8,384 nucleotides of DNA from DASXRA01 sp036558905 (GCA_036558905.1 DATBER010000096.1:1-8384), one strand, 5' to 3'; counted from the first letter of the stretch, positions 1 to 5,306 are shown. Notes: generated by a model from the letters alone, not told the origin. Program-made: numbers and translations.

Positions 1-350
1 GTGGACCTACGAGCGGCTCGTCGGTTACGTCGAGTCGCTGCCGCGAGACGTCAACCCGCACGCGTACGAGATCGTCGGCGGCGCCCTGGTCGTCACGCCC
101 AGCCCCGACCTCGACCACGGGGTCACGAGCGACGGAGTCAGAGCGGCGATTCGGGCGCGCGGGCCGGCGGGATACGTCGTGGCCGCAGCCGATCGACGTC
201 GACCTCAACCCGTCCTATCGCACTCCCGATCTGGCAGTGGTCCCGGCGAGGCTGCCCGGGAAGCGGGCCGGGCCGATCCTGCCGTCCCGGATCTCGGCTC
301 GGCCCTGGGCGATCCGGCCGGTGGCGCCCGGGGTCCACGGGCCGGTCATC
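1..350 (+). pseudogene. Uma2-family (DUF820) putative endonuclease, frameshifted and 3'-degraded; 5' end outside window
   Basis: The frame starting at base 2 reads an Uma2-like N-terminal half: YEIVGGALVVTPSPDLDHG followed by a helix ending RARGPAGYVV. Uma2 proteins are PD-(D/E)XK-fold proteins of uncertain role, often numerous in actinobacteria and cyanobacteria. At about base 179 the homology moves to the frame starting at base 3 (WPQPIDVDLNPSYRTPDLAV), where the family's PDL aspartate lies at 228-230. One extra base near 174-181 would explain the shift. Further on, AIRPVAPG at 309-332 looks like a decayed form of the family's AVEVVSPG, with the catalytic Glu replaced by Arg. The usual lysine and YWLVD segment are not found, and neither frame stops before running into the antisense of maf. 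I infer a dead gene; a sequencing indel could explain the frameshift but not the missing C-terminus. The start lies left of the window. Confidence 0.7.
314..345 (-). terminator. GC-rich stem-loop after maf, candidate U-tract-less terminator
   Basis: CCGGCC (314-319) pairs with GGCCGG (340-345). After one G-G mismatch, GTGG (321-324) pairs with CCAC (335-338), leaving a 10-nt loop. It begins about 15 nt beyond the maf stop codon on the minus strand and lies in the dead 3' part of the Uma2 remnant. No T-run follows, so it would be a hairpin-only terminator of the sort reported in GC-rich actinobacteria. Such stems also arise by chance at this GC content. Confidence 0.35.
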
Positions 351-359
351 GCGGTCGGA

Positions 360-956
360 TCAGGTCGGCCCGGCGGCCCAGCCGAGGTCGGCCAGGCTCA
401 GGCCGAGCCGGCCCAGCATGTGCCGCAGCAGGGGCAGCGACAGGCCGACGACGTTGTGGTGGTCGCCGCTGATCGACTCGACGAACCAGCCGCCCAGGCT
501 GTCCACGGTGAAGGCGCCGGCCACCGCCAGCGGCTCGCCGGTGGCGACGTAGGCTGCGATCTCGTCGTCGTCCAGGTCGGCGAAGCGCACTTCGGTCGCG
601 GCCACCTCGACCAGCGCCCGTTCGCCGAGGCGCAGCGCGTGGCCGGTGTAGAGCACGCCGGAGCACCCGCGCATCGCCTTCCAGCGGGCGATCGCGTCCT
701 CGGCCGACCCCGGCTTGCCCACGGCGGTGCCGTCCAGGTCGAGCATGGAGTCGCAGCCCAGCACGAGCGGGTCGCCGTCGAGTTGCCCGGCCACCGCCGC
801 GGCCTTGGCCTCGGCCAGCCGGCCCACGAGCGTGGCCGTGTCCGGAGCCGTGATCGCCGACTCGTCGACCCCGCTGACGATCACCTCGGGCGTTACGCCG
901 GCGCGGCGCAGCGTGGCCAGCCGGGCCGGCGAGGCCGAGGCGAGAACGAACCTCAT
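360..956 (-). CDS. maf: Maf-family nucleoside triphosphate pyrophosphatase
   Basis: 198 residues, the normal Maf length. Maf proteins hydrolyse non-canonical or modified NTPs (dTTP/UTP or m7GTP, depending on subfamily) to NMP and pyrophosphate in the cytoplasm; some affect septum formation. Visible signatures are the N-terminal LASASPAR with Arg12, Asp31-Glu32, Lys51, GCDSMLDLDG with the likely catalytic Asp69, GKP with Lys81, and the C-terminal block GAFTVDSLGGWFVE then HNVVGLSLPLL. These positions match the residues considered catalytic in E. coli YhdE. The frame is open further upstream, but ATG 956-954 is chosen because the protein begins MRFVLASASP, as family members do, and because it overlaps the TGA of the upstream dehydrogenase gene as ATGA (953-956), which indicates translational coupling. 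Which NTP is preferred cannot be told from the sequence. Confidence 0.93.
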   Translation of the reverse strand: MRFVLASASPARLATLRRAGVTPEVIVSGVDESAITAPDTATLVGRLAEAKAAAVAGQLDGDPLVLGCDSMLDLDGTAVGKPGSAEDAIARWKAMRGCSGVLYTGHALRLGERALVEVAATEVRFADLDDDEIAAYVATGEPLAVAGAFTVDSLGGWFVESISGDHHNVVGLSLPLLRHMLGRLGLSLADLGWAAGPT

Positions 957-2101
957 CCGAGATCGAGGGACCGGCCGATGATCTCTTTCATGATCTCGGT
1001 GGCGCCGCCGTAGATGCGGGTCACCCGCGCGTCGGCGTAGGCCCGCGCGATCGGGTACTCGAGCATGTAGCCGTACCCGCCGTGCAGCTGCACGCAGCGG
1101 TCGATGACCCGTCCCTGCAGCTCGGTGCACCACCACTTGGCCTTCGCCGCATCCTCCACGGAGAGCTCGCCGTCGTTCAGCGCGCGCACGCACTGGTCGA
1201 CGAACGCCTGGGCCACGTCGATCTCCGTCGCGATCTCGGCCAGCACGAAGCGGGAGTTCTGGAAGGAGCCGATCGACGTCCCGAAAGCCTTCCGCTCGCG
1301 CACGTACGCCACGGTCTGGTCGAACGCCGCCCGGGCCGCCGACAGCCCGGCGATGGCCAGCGACATCCGCTCCTGGGGCAGGTTGGCCACGAGCTGGAAG
1401 AAGCCCTGCCCCTCGTCGCCGAGCCGGTTGGCCACCGGCACGCGGGCGTCGGTGAACGACAGCTCGGCCGTGTCCTGCGAGTGCAGGCCCACCTTGGCCA
1501 GGTTGCGGCCGCGTTCGAATCCGCGGATGCCCCGTTCGACCACGAGCAGCGTCAGGCCGCGGTGCTTCTCCTCGGACGTGCGCACGGCGGTGATGACCAG
1601 GTCGGCGTTGATGCCGTTGGTGATGAACGTCTTGGCCCCGTTGACGACGTAGTGATCGCCGTCAAGCACCGCGGCGGTGCGGATGCCGGACAGGTCCGAG
1701 CCCGCGCCCGGCTCGCTCATCGCGACGGCTGTGATCAGCTCGCCCGAGGCGATGCCGGGCAGCCACCGCTGCTTCTGCTCGTCGGTGCAATAAGCCCGGA
1801 AGTACGGCAGGCAGATGTCGTTGTGCAGCGTGATGCCCAGGCCCGTTCCGGTCACCCCGGCGTAGGAGACCTGCTCGCCCAGCACCTGGTTGAACCGGAA
1901 GTCGTCGATTCCGCCGCCGCCGTACTGCTCCGGGATCGCCATGCCGAGGAACCCGTTGCGCCCGGCGGCGGTGAAGACCTCGCGCGGCGTGAGCCCGTCC
2001 CGTTCCCAGTCGAGGTAGTGCGGCACGACTTCCTTGTCGAGGAAGGTGCGGACGGCGTCGGCGAAGGCCGTGTGCTCGGCGTCGTAGTGCTTTCGCTGCA
2101 T
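953..2101 (-). CDS. acyl-CoA dehydrogenase, long-chain (LCAD-like) type
   Basis: 382 residues, full length for an FAD-dependent acyl-CoA dehydrogenase, which oxidises acyl-CoA to trans-2-enoyl-CoA and passes electrons to electron-transfer flavoprotein (first step of beta-oxidation). Order: N-terminal helical domain (about 1-115); middle beta domain with AVAMSEPGAGSDL (126-137) and FITNG (159-163), which bind FAD and substrate; C-terminal helical domain with RKAFG (270-274) and the LHGGYGYMLEYP block (339-350). The MCAD-type base in IYEG is absent: the sequence is IYGGATEI (363-370). A glutamate sits instead at 244 in LPQERM, the position used by mammalian LCAD and isovaleryl-CoA dehydrogenase. 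With EYPIARAYADARV and MKEII, the C-terminus resembles LCAD most. Start ATG 2101-2099 gives the usual N-terminus MQRKHYDAEHTAF. It is the first gene of an operon with maf. Substrate chain length is inferred only. Confidence 0.93.
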   Translation of the reverse strand: MQRKHYDAEHTAFADAVRTFLDKEVVPHYLDWERDGLTPREVFTAAGRNGFLGMAIPEQYGGGGIDDFRFNQVLGEQVSYAGVTGTGLGITLHNDICLPYFRAYCTDEQKQRWLPGIASGELITAVAMSEPGAGSDLSGIRTAAVLDGDHYVVNGAKTFITNGINADLVITAVRTSEEKHRGLTLLVVERGIRGFERGRNLAKVGLHSQDTAELSFTDARVPVANRLGDEGQGFFQLVANLPQERMSLAIAGLSAARAAFDQTVAYVRERKAFGTSIGSFQNSRFVLAEIATEIDVAQAFVDQCVRALNDGELSVEDAAKAKWWCTELQGRVIDRCVQLHGGYGYMLEYPIARAYADARVTRIYGGATEIMKEIIGRSLDLG

Positions 2102-2108
2102 GACTTAG

Positions 2109-2114
2109 ATGCTA
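2109..2114 (-). promoter_or_regulatory. -10 box of the acyl-CoA dehydrogenase/maf operon
   Basis: On the minus strand TAGCAT (TANNNT) is followed by 7 nt and then the ATG at 2101. No purine-rich ribosome binding site precedes the ATG. The spacing fits a leaderless mRNA starting at the A of ATG. No good -35 hexamer is seen 16-18 nt upstream. Confidence 0.5.
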
Positions 2115-2142
2115 GGGCGTCCGAGTAACTGCGCGACATCGC

Positions 2143-2189
2143 GAAATAGAAGAACCGGAGCGCAGGTCGGGGGTCCCGTGCTCCGGTTC
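2143..2189 (-). terminator. Intrinsic-terminator-like hairpin upstream of the dehydrogenase gene
   Basis: GAACCGGAGC at 2152-2161 and GCTCCGGTTC at 2180-2189 form a perfect 10-bp stem with an 18-nt spacer. Inside the spacer, a small CGGG/CCCG hairpin is possible. Read on the minus strand, the stem is followed directly by TTCTATTTC (to about 2143), a T-rich tail in otherwise GC-rich DNA; on the plus strand no T-run follows. The element therefore points towards the dehydrogenase gene and lies upstream of its predicted promoter. It could stop transcription coming leftwards from lrp antisense to the phosphorylase gene, or act as an attenuator if a more distal minus-strand promoter exists. Confidence 0.6.
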
Positions 2190-2229
2190 GAGGACTAATG
2201 ATCTCCATCCACGAGCCGGACGCAACTCG

Positions 2230-2255
2230 AAAGTCTCACGTGCGGCTAAAGTCTC
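2230..2255. repeat. Direct repeat AAAGTCTC x2
   Basis: AAAGTCTC occurs at 2230-2237 and 2248-2255, 18 bp apart start to start, in the divergent promoter region between the dehydrogenase and phosphorylase genes. It lies 50-76 bp upstream of the phosphorylase start. It could be a paired regulator site; no known binding motif is recognised. Confidence 0.4.
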
Positions 2256-2257
2256 GC

Positions 2258-2288
2258 GCATCGCCCGAATCCGGGCGGGCATCGCCCG
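2258..2288. repeat. Direct repeat GCATCGCCCG x2 with alternative hairpins
   Basis: GCATCGCCCG occurs at 2258-2267 and 2279-2288, 21 bp apart, about two helical turns. Between them CGGGCG (2272-2277) can pair with the CGCCCG of either copy. The block ends 6 bp upstream of the predicted phosphorylase -10 box, so it covers the -35 region. It is a candidate operator; function is inferred from position only. Confidence 0.4.
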
Positions 2289-2293
2289 TCCCA

Positions 2294-2299
2294 TAGGGT
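2294..2299 (+). promoter_or_regulatory. -10 box of the methylthioadenosine phosphorylase gene
   Basis: TAGGGT (TANNNT) is followed by 6 nt and the GTG start at 2306, consistent with a leaderless transcript. The AGGG inside the box could alternatively be a weak ribosome binding site, so this is the least certain of the five similar boxes in the window. Confidence 0.42.
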
Positions 2300-2305
2300 C
2301 GGCGC

Positions 2306-3115
2306 GTGACGGATTCTGCGCAGGCCGATATCGGTGTGATCGGCGGGTCGGGTTTCTATTCGCTGCTCGACGACGCGGCCCCGGCATCGGTGAGCACGCC
2401 GTACGGCGAACCCAGCGAACCGCCCGTGATCGGTGAGCTGGCCGGGCGGCGGGTGGCGTTCATTCCCCGGCACGGGGCCGGGCACCGGTTCCCGCCGCAC
2501 CTCGTGCCGTACCGGGCCAACGTCTGGGCGCTGCGGTCGTTGGGCGTGCGCCAGGTGATCTCGCTGTCGGCCGTCGGCTCGCTGCGGGCCGACCTGGGAA
2601 CGGGCACCCTGGTCGTTCCCGACCAGATCGTCGACCGGACGCACGGGCGCCCGCACACCCTGTTCGACACCGCGGACGGGGTGGTGCACGCCAGCTTCGC
2701 CGACCCGTACTGCCCGCACGGGCGCGCTGCCGCGACGGGCAGCGGCGTGCCGGTCACCGACGGGGGAGCGCTCGTCGTGGTCAACGGCCCGCGCTTCTCC
2801 ACCCGGGCCGAGTCGCTCGAATACCAGCGCAACAACTGGGCGATCATCGGCATGACGGCCATGCCCGAGGCGGGGCTGGCCCGCGAGCTGGCCCTCTGCT
2901 ACACGACCCTGGCCCTCGTCACCGACCTGGACGCCGGCGTCGAGGCCGGCGCCGGCGTGACCCACGCCGAGGTGCTGGAGCAGTTCGCGGCCAACCTGCC
3001 CCGGCTGCGCGAGCTGCTCGTCGAAACGGTGAAGCGCCTGCCGGCCGAACAGGCCACCGACTGCGACTGCGGGCGCACCTACGACGACGTGCCGCCGACC
3101 GTCGTCCTGCCCTGA
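2306..3115 (+). CDS. mtnP: S-methyl-5'-thioadenosine phosphorylase (MTAP/PNP family)
   Basis: 269 residues, normal for this trimeric family. It splits methylthioadenosine, a by-product of polyamine and related pathways, into adenine and methylthioribose-1-phosphate, feeding methionine salvage. Visible motifs: GVIGGSGFY (10-18, phosphate loop), PRHGAGHRFPPH (54-65, Arg55/His56), SAVGSL (88-93), NGPRFSTRAES (160-170), GMTAMPEA (182-189) and VTDLDAG (205-211). The Asp residues in TDLD favour a 6-aminopurine over inosine-type substrates, by comparison with human MTAP (TDYD). The residue before GPRF is Asn160, where human MTAP has Glu. The C-terminus carries Cys-Asp-Cys (253-255). GTG at 2306 is chosen because the family motif begins only 10 residues later and a -10 box lies just upstream. 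The 3' end overlaps the convergent lrp gene by 37 bp. A related nucleoside phosphorylase activity cannot be excluded. Confidence 0.88.
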   Translation: MTDSAQADIGVIGGSGFYSLLDDAAPASVSTPYGEPSEPPVIGELAGRRVAFIPRHGAGHRFPPHLVPYRANVWALRSLGVRQVISLSAVGSLRADLGTGTLVVPDQIVDRTHGRPHTLFDTADGVVHASFADPYCPHGRAAATGSGVPVTDGGALVVVNGPRFSTRAESLEYQRNNWAIIGMTAMPEAGLARELALCYTTLALVTDLDAGVEAGAGVTHAEVLEQFAANLPRLRELLVETVKRLPAEQATDCDCGRTYDDVPPTVVLP

Positions 3116-3603
3116 TCCGGCTTCGGCCGTCCGGACTGCGTGGCGCGGGTCGTCCGGCCCGGACCGCCGTCGTCGAGCACCCGACCGGTGAACGTCGTCG
3201 AGTAGACGACGCTCGTGCTCACCCCGCCCAGCCCGGAGACGGCGCCGACCACCTCCTCCAGGTGCGGCATCGACCGGGCGGCCACCTTGAGCACGAAGCA
3301 GTCGTCGCCGGTGACGTGGTGGGCCTCGAGGATCTCGCTGCGCTTGGCGACCAGATCGTGCAGCGGCTTGTAATTCCCGTGCGGGTAACGCAGCCGCACG
3401 AACGCCAGGATCGGGTAGCCGACCAGGGCCAGATCGACCTCGGCGCGGTAGCCCCGCAGCACGCCGCTCTCCTCGAGCCGGCGCACCCGCTCGGTGACGG
3501 CGCTGGCTGACATGGAGACGGTGCGGGCCAGCTCGCTCATGCTCGCCCGCGCATTGCGCTGCAGCTCGGCGAGCAGGGCCCAGTCGGTGGCATCCAGGGT
3601 CAT
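3079..3603 (-). CDS. Lrp/AsnC-family transcriptional regulator
   Basis: 174 residues: an N-terminal winged helix-turn-helix (about 3-52, with MSELARTVSMSASAVTERV as the HTH) and a C-terminal RAM effector/oligomerisation domain (about 65-138, with VTGDDCFVLKV at 97-107). Proteins of this family form dimers to octamers that bind phased DNA sites and often respond to amino acids. After STTFTGRVL the protein has about 30 extra residues rich in Gly, Arg, Thr and Pro (145-174), unlike the usual short end; this tail is encoded partly antisense to the last codons of mtnP. ATG 3603-3601 gives the typical MTLDATDWALLAELQ N-terminus and sits 6 nt after a TANNNT box. It is divergent from a rhodanese gene with an inverted repeat between them, so self-regulation and control of the rhodanese are likely. 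The effector is unknown; cysteine or another sulfur amino acid is a guess from context. Confidence 0.92.
   Translation of the reverse strand: MTLDATDWALLAELQRNARASMSELARTVSMSASAVTERVRRLEESGVLRGYRAEVDLALVGYPILAFVRLRYPHGNYKPLHDLVAKRSEILEAHHVTGDDCFVLKVAARSMPHLEEVVGAVSGLGGVSTSVVYSTTFTGRVLDDGGPGRTTRATQSGRPKPDQGRTTVGGTSS
3118..3129 (+). terminator. Short cUUCGg hairpin after mtnP
   Basis: CGGC-TTCG-GCCG, a 4-bp stem closed by the very stable C(UUCG)G tetraloop, starts 2 nt after the mtnP stop. No T-run follows, and it lies inside the coding sequence of the Lrp tail. It may be a weak terminator or an RNA 3'-end stabiliser. Confidence 0.3.
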
Positions 3604-3609
3604 GCGGCG

Positions 3610-3615
3610 ACGGTA
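3610..3615 (-). promoter_or_regulatory. -10 box of the Lrp-family gene
   Basis: On the minus strand TACCGT is followed by 6 nt and the ATG at 3603, with no ribosome binding site between. This fits a leaderless transcript. The -35 zone falls inside the 3622-3655 inverted repeat, as expected for autorepression. Confidence 0.5.
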
Positions 3616-3621
3616 CCGGCA

Positions 3622-3655
3622 AATCCCCGGTCAATCCGCTGAGATACCGGGGATT
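3622..3655. promoter_or_regulatory. Inverted-repeat operator between the Lrp and rhodanese genes
   Basis: AATCCCCGGT (3622-3631) and ACCGGGGATT (3646-3655) are perfect 10-bp inverted arms around a 14-nt spacer. The core AATCC occurs once more in the spacer (3633-3637), 11 bp from the first copy, so there are three half-sites at roughly helical spacing, a pattern suited to an Lrp-type multimer. Relative to predicted leaderless start sites, it covers about -19 to -52 of lrp (overlapping the -35 region) and about -42 to -75 of the rhodanese gene (activator position). That Lrp binds here is inferred. Confidence 0.6.
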
Positions 3656-3683
3656 GTCGGTGTGGATCGGTCCCGGCGCCGGT

Positions 3684-3689
3684 TAGCGT
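3684..3689 (+). promoter_or_regulatory. -10 box of the rhodanese gene
   Basis: TAGCGT is followed by 7 nt and the ATG at 3697, with no purine-rich ribosome binding site. This fits a leaderless transcript. The candidate -35 (around 3661-3666, TGTGGA) is poor, consistent with a need for an activator bound at 3622-3655. Confidence 0.5.
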
Positions 3690-3696
3690 CGACGGC

Positions 3697-4113
3697 ATGA
3701 CCGCACTGGAACACTTCGCCGCCAAGCTCGCCTTCGAGACGGACGTGTCCGACGTCGAGGCCGCGCTGGCCGAGGCGGACTTCGTCCTCGTCGACTCGCG
3801 GGGGGAGAACGCCTGGGCCCAAGGGCACATCCCCGGCGCTCTACACCTGCCGACCGCCTCGATCGCCGCGCGCGCGGCGGAACTCGTCCCGGCCGGCATC
3901 CCCGTCGTCACGTACTGCTGGGGGCCGGGCTGCAACGGGGCGACCCGGGCGGCGCTGGAGTTCGCCCGGCTGGGCTATCCGGTGCGCGAGATGATCGGCG
4001 GCTTCGAGTACTGGGCCCGCGAGGGGTTCGCCGTCGAGACGGACGCCGGCGTGCGTCCGGGGCGCCCGGATGCGCTGACCACCGTGGTGGCCGCCGTCCG
4101 CTGCGACTGCTGA
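3697..4113 (+). CDS. single-domain rhodanese-like sulfurtransferase
   Basis: 138 residues, one rhodanese domain. The order is: N-terminal helix, CH2A-like motif VDSRGENAWAQGHIPGALHLP split around Asp33/Arg35 and GHIPGA (43-48), the active-site loop TYCWGPGCNGATR (72-84), and the CH2B-like GGFEYWAREGFAVE (101-114). Cys74 is the expected persulfide-forming cysteine. The loop is longer than the classic six residues and carries a second Cys79, a known CWGPGCN variant that is commonly annotated as rhodanese-like with unproven donor and acceptor. The C-terminus ends Cys-Asp-Cys (136-138), which might bind metal or relay sulfur. No signal peptide is seen, so it is probably cytoplasmic. It is divergent from the Lrp-family gene, its likely regulator, and convergent with the histidine kinase gene. 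The physiological substrate is unknown. Confidence 0.9.
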   Translation: MTALEHFAAKLAFETDVSDVEAALAEADFVLVDSRGENAWAQGHIPGALHLPTASIAARAAELVPAGIPVVTYCWGPGCNGATRAALEFARLGYPVREMIGGFEYWAREGFAVETDAGVRPGRPDALTTVVAAVRCDC

Positions 4114-4119
4114 TCCCGG

Positions 4120-4161
4120 TTTTGGTCAGCAGGTCTCATATAACCGGCCTGGTGACCAAAA
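4120..4161. terminator. Hairpin between convergent rhodanese and kinase genes, atypical polarity
   Basis: TTTTGGTCA (4120-4128) pairs perfectly with TGACCAAAA (4153-4161). After a G-G mismatch, CAGG (4130-4133) pairs with CCTG (4148-4151), leaving a 14-nt AT-richer loop. It starts 6 nt after the rhodanese stop and ends 5 nt beyond the kinase stop, so it suits a shared terminator. On both strands the stem starts with U and ends with A, so there is no 3' U-tract: it would act as a hairpin-only terminator or RNA stabiliser. Confidence 0.5.
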
Positions 4162-4166
4162 GCGAG

Positions 4167-5306
4167 TCACGCCAGGGGTAGCCGGATCGTGAACACGCAG
4201 CCACCCGCCACGTTGGCCACCTCGACCGAACCGTCGTGCGCCTCGACGATGCCCCGCGTGATCGCCAGGCCCAGGCCGGCGCCGCCCGACTCCTGGGTGC
4301 GGGCCGGCTCGCCCCGGAACCCCACGTCGAACACGCGGGCCAGATCGTCGAGCGGGATGCCGCCGCATTCGTCGCGGACGGCCACCTCGGCCCCCGCGCC
4401 GGCCCCGTCGGCGCCGCCCGGGCCGCCTCCCGTCACGCACACGCGCACGTCCACGGTGCCGCCCGGGTCGGTGTGCCGGATCGCGTTGGCCACCAGGTTG
4501 GTGATCGCCCGGTTCAGCTCGGCGCCGTTGCCCTTGACGGCGGCCGCGCCCGACGACTGCCCGGTGAGCCGCACGTCGCGGGCCCGGGCCAGCGGGTCGA
4601 GCGCGGCGAGCAGGTCCGACACCAGGTCGTCCAGGCTGATCCGCTCGGGCATCGTCGCGATCGCCCCGGCCTGGATGCGCGACAGCTCGAACAGGTCGTC
4701 GACCAAACCGGCCAGGCGGTCGACCGACGCGTGGATCTGCTTGTAGTACAGCTCGGGCTCCTCGGCGACGCCGTCCTCCAGCGCCTCGGACATCGCCCGT
4801 AGCCCGGCCAGCGGCGTGCGCAGGTCGTGGCTGACCCAGGCGACCAGCTCGCGCCGCGCCGACTCCAGCGCCCGCTCGCGGTCGCGCGACTCGGCCAGCT
4901 TGCGGGCCATCGCGGCCAGCTCGGTGCGCAGCCGTTCGAGCTCGGCGGTCAGCCGCCGGCCGTCGTCCGGGGGCACCTGTCCCTCGCCGATCTGGGCCAC
5001 GACGTCGTGCAGGGTGCGGTTGTCGCGGGACAGTCGGCTGGCCGCGATCGCCGCGGTGCCGGCCGCCACCAGTCCGGCCACGACGGCCACGATCACGCCG
5101 ACGCCCAGGTCGCTCATGTGCAGGTACATCGCCCGGTCGCTGCCGACCATCGCCGCGATCGAGGCGACGGCACCGGTCAGGACGACCGAGGCCAGCAGCC
5201 CGCCGAGTGAACGCCGGTGCAGCGGAATGGTGGCCAGCCAAGTCAGCGCGCCGCCGCCGATCGCCCACACGGTCGCGATGCCGATGATCGCCAGCGTGTG
5301 CGTCAT
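4167..5306 (-). CDS. membrane-bound sensor histidine kinase
   Basis: 379 residues. Three hydrophobic segments at about 5-25, 35-55 and 66-90 form a membrane domain with only short loops and no sizeable external sensor domain. A linker/coiled coil (about 115-152, rich in Glu, Arg and Leu) leads to the HisKA domain with WVSHDLRTPLAG (His160, phosphoacceptor). The HATPase domain shows NRAITNLVANAIRHT (N-box, 265-279), VRDECGGI (G1, 310-317), RVFDVGFRG (F-box) and GGAGLGLAITRGIVEAHDG (G2, 341-359). The G1 box has Cys in place of the first Gly of DxGxG. A Gly-rich insertion (293-306) lies between two strands of the ATPase domain. The ATG at 5306-5304 overlaps the regulator's TGA as ATGA (5303-5306), so the two are translationally coupled. 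The signal is unknown; kinases with such small membrane domains often sense membrane or cell-envelope state. Confidence 0.92.
   Translation of the reverse strand: MTHTLAIIGIATVWAIGGGALTWLATIPLHRRSLGGLLASVVLTGAVASIAAMVGSDRAMYLHMSDLGVGVIVAVVAGLVAAGTAAIAASRLSRDNRTLHDVVAQIGEGQVPPDDGRRLTAELERLRTELAAMARKLAESRDRERALESARRELVAWVSHDLRTPLAGLRAMSEALEDGVAEEPELYYKQIHASVDRLAGLVDDLFELSRIQAGAIATMPERISLDDLVSDLLAALDPLARARDVRLTGQSSGAAAVKGNGAELNRAITNLVANAIRHTDPGGTVDVRVCVTGGGPGGADGAGAGAEVAVRDECGGIPLDDLARVFDVGFRGEPARTQESGGAGLGLAITRGIVEAHDGSVEVANVAGGCVFTIRLPLA

Noticed and set aside
1082..2128. Plus-strand open frame opposite the acyl-CoA dehydrogenase
   Set aside because: No domain-like segment; fully explained by codon bias of the minus-strand gene.
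1852..2208. Possible upstream ORF starting at 2208 (minus) reading into the dehydrogenase start
   Set aside because: Different frame from the dehydrogenase, no ribosome binding site, and the frame inside the gene is a Ser/Arg-rich shadow.
2246..3634. Minus-strand open frame of about 460 codons across mtnP and lrp
   Set aside because: It is out of frame with lrp and antisense to mtnP, both of which have full family signatures.
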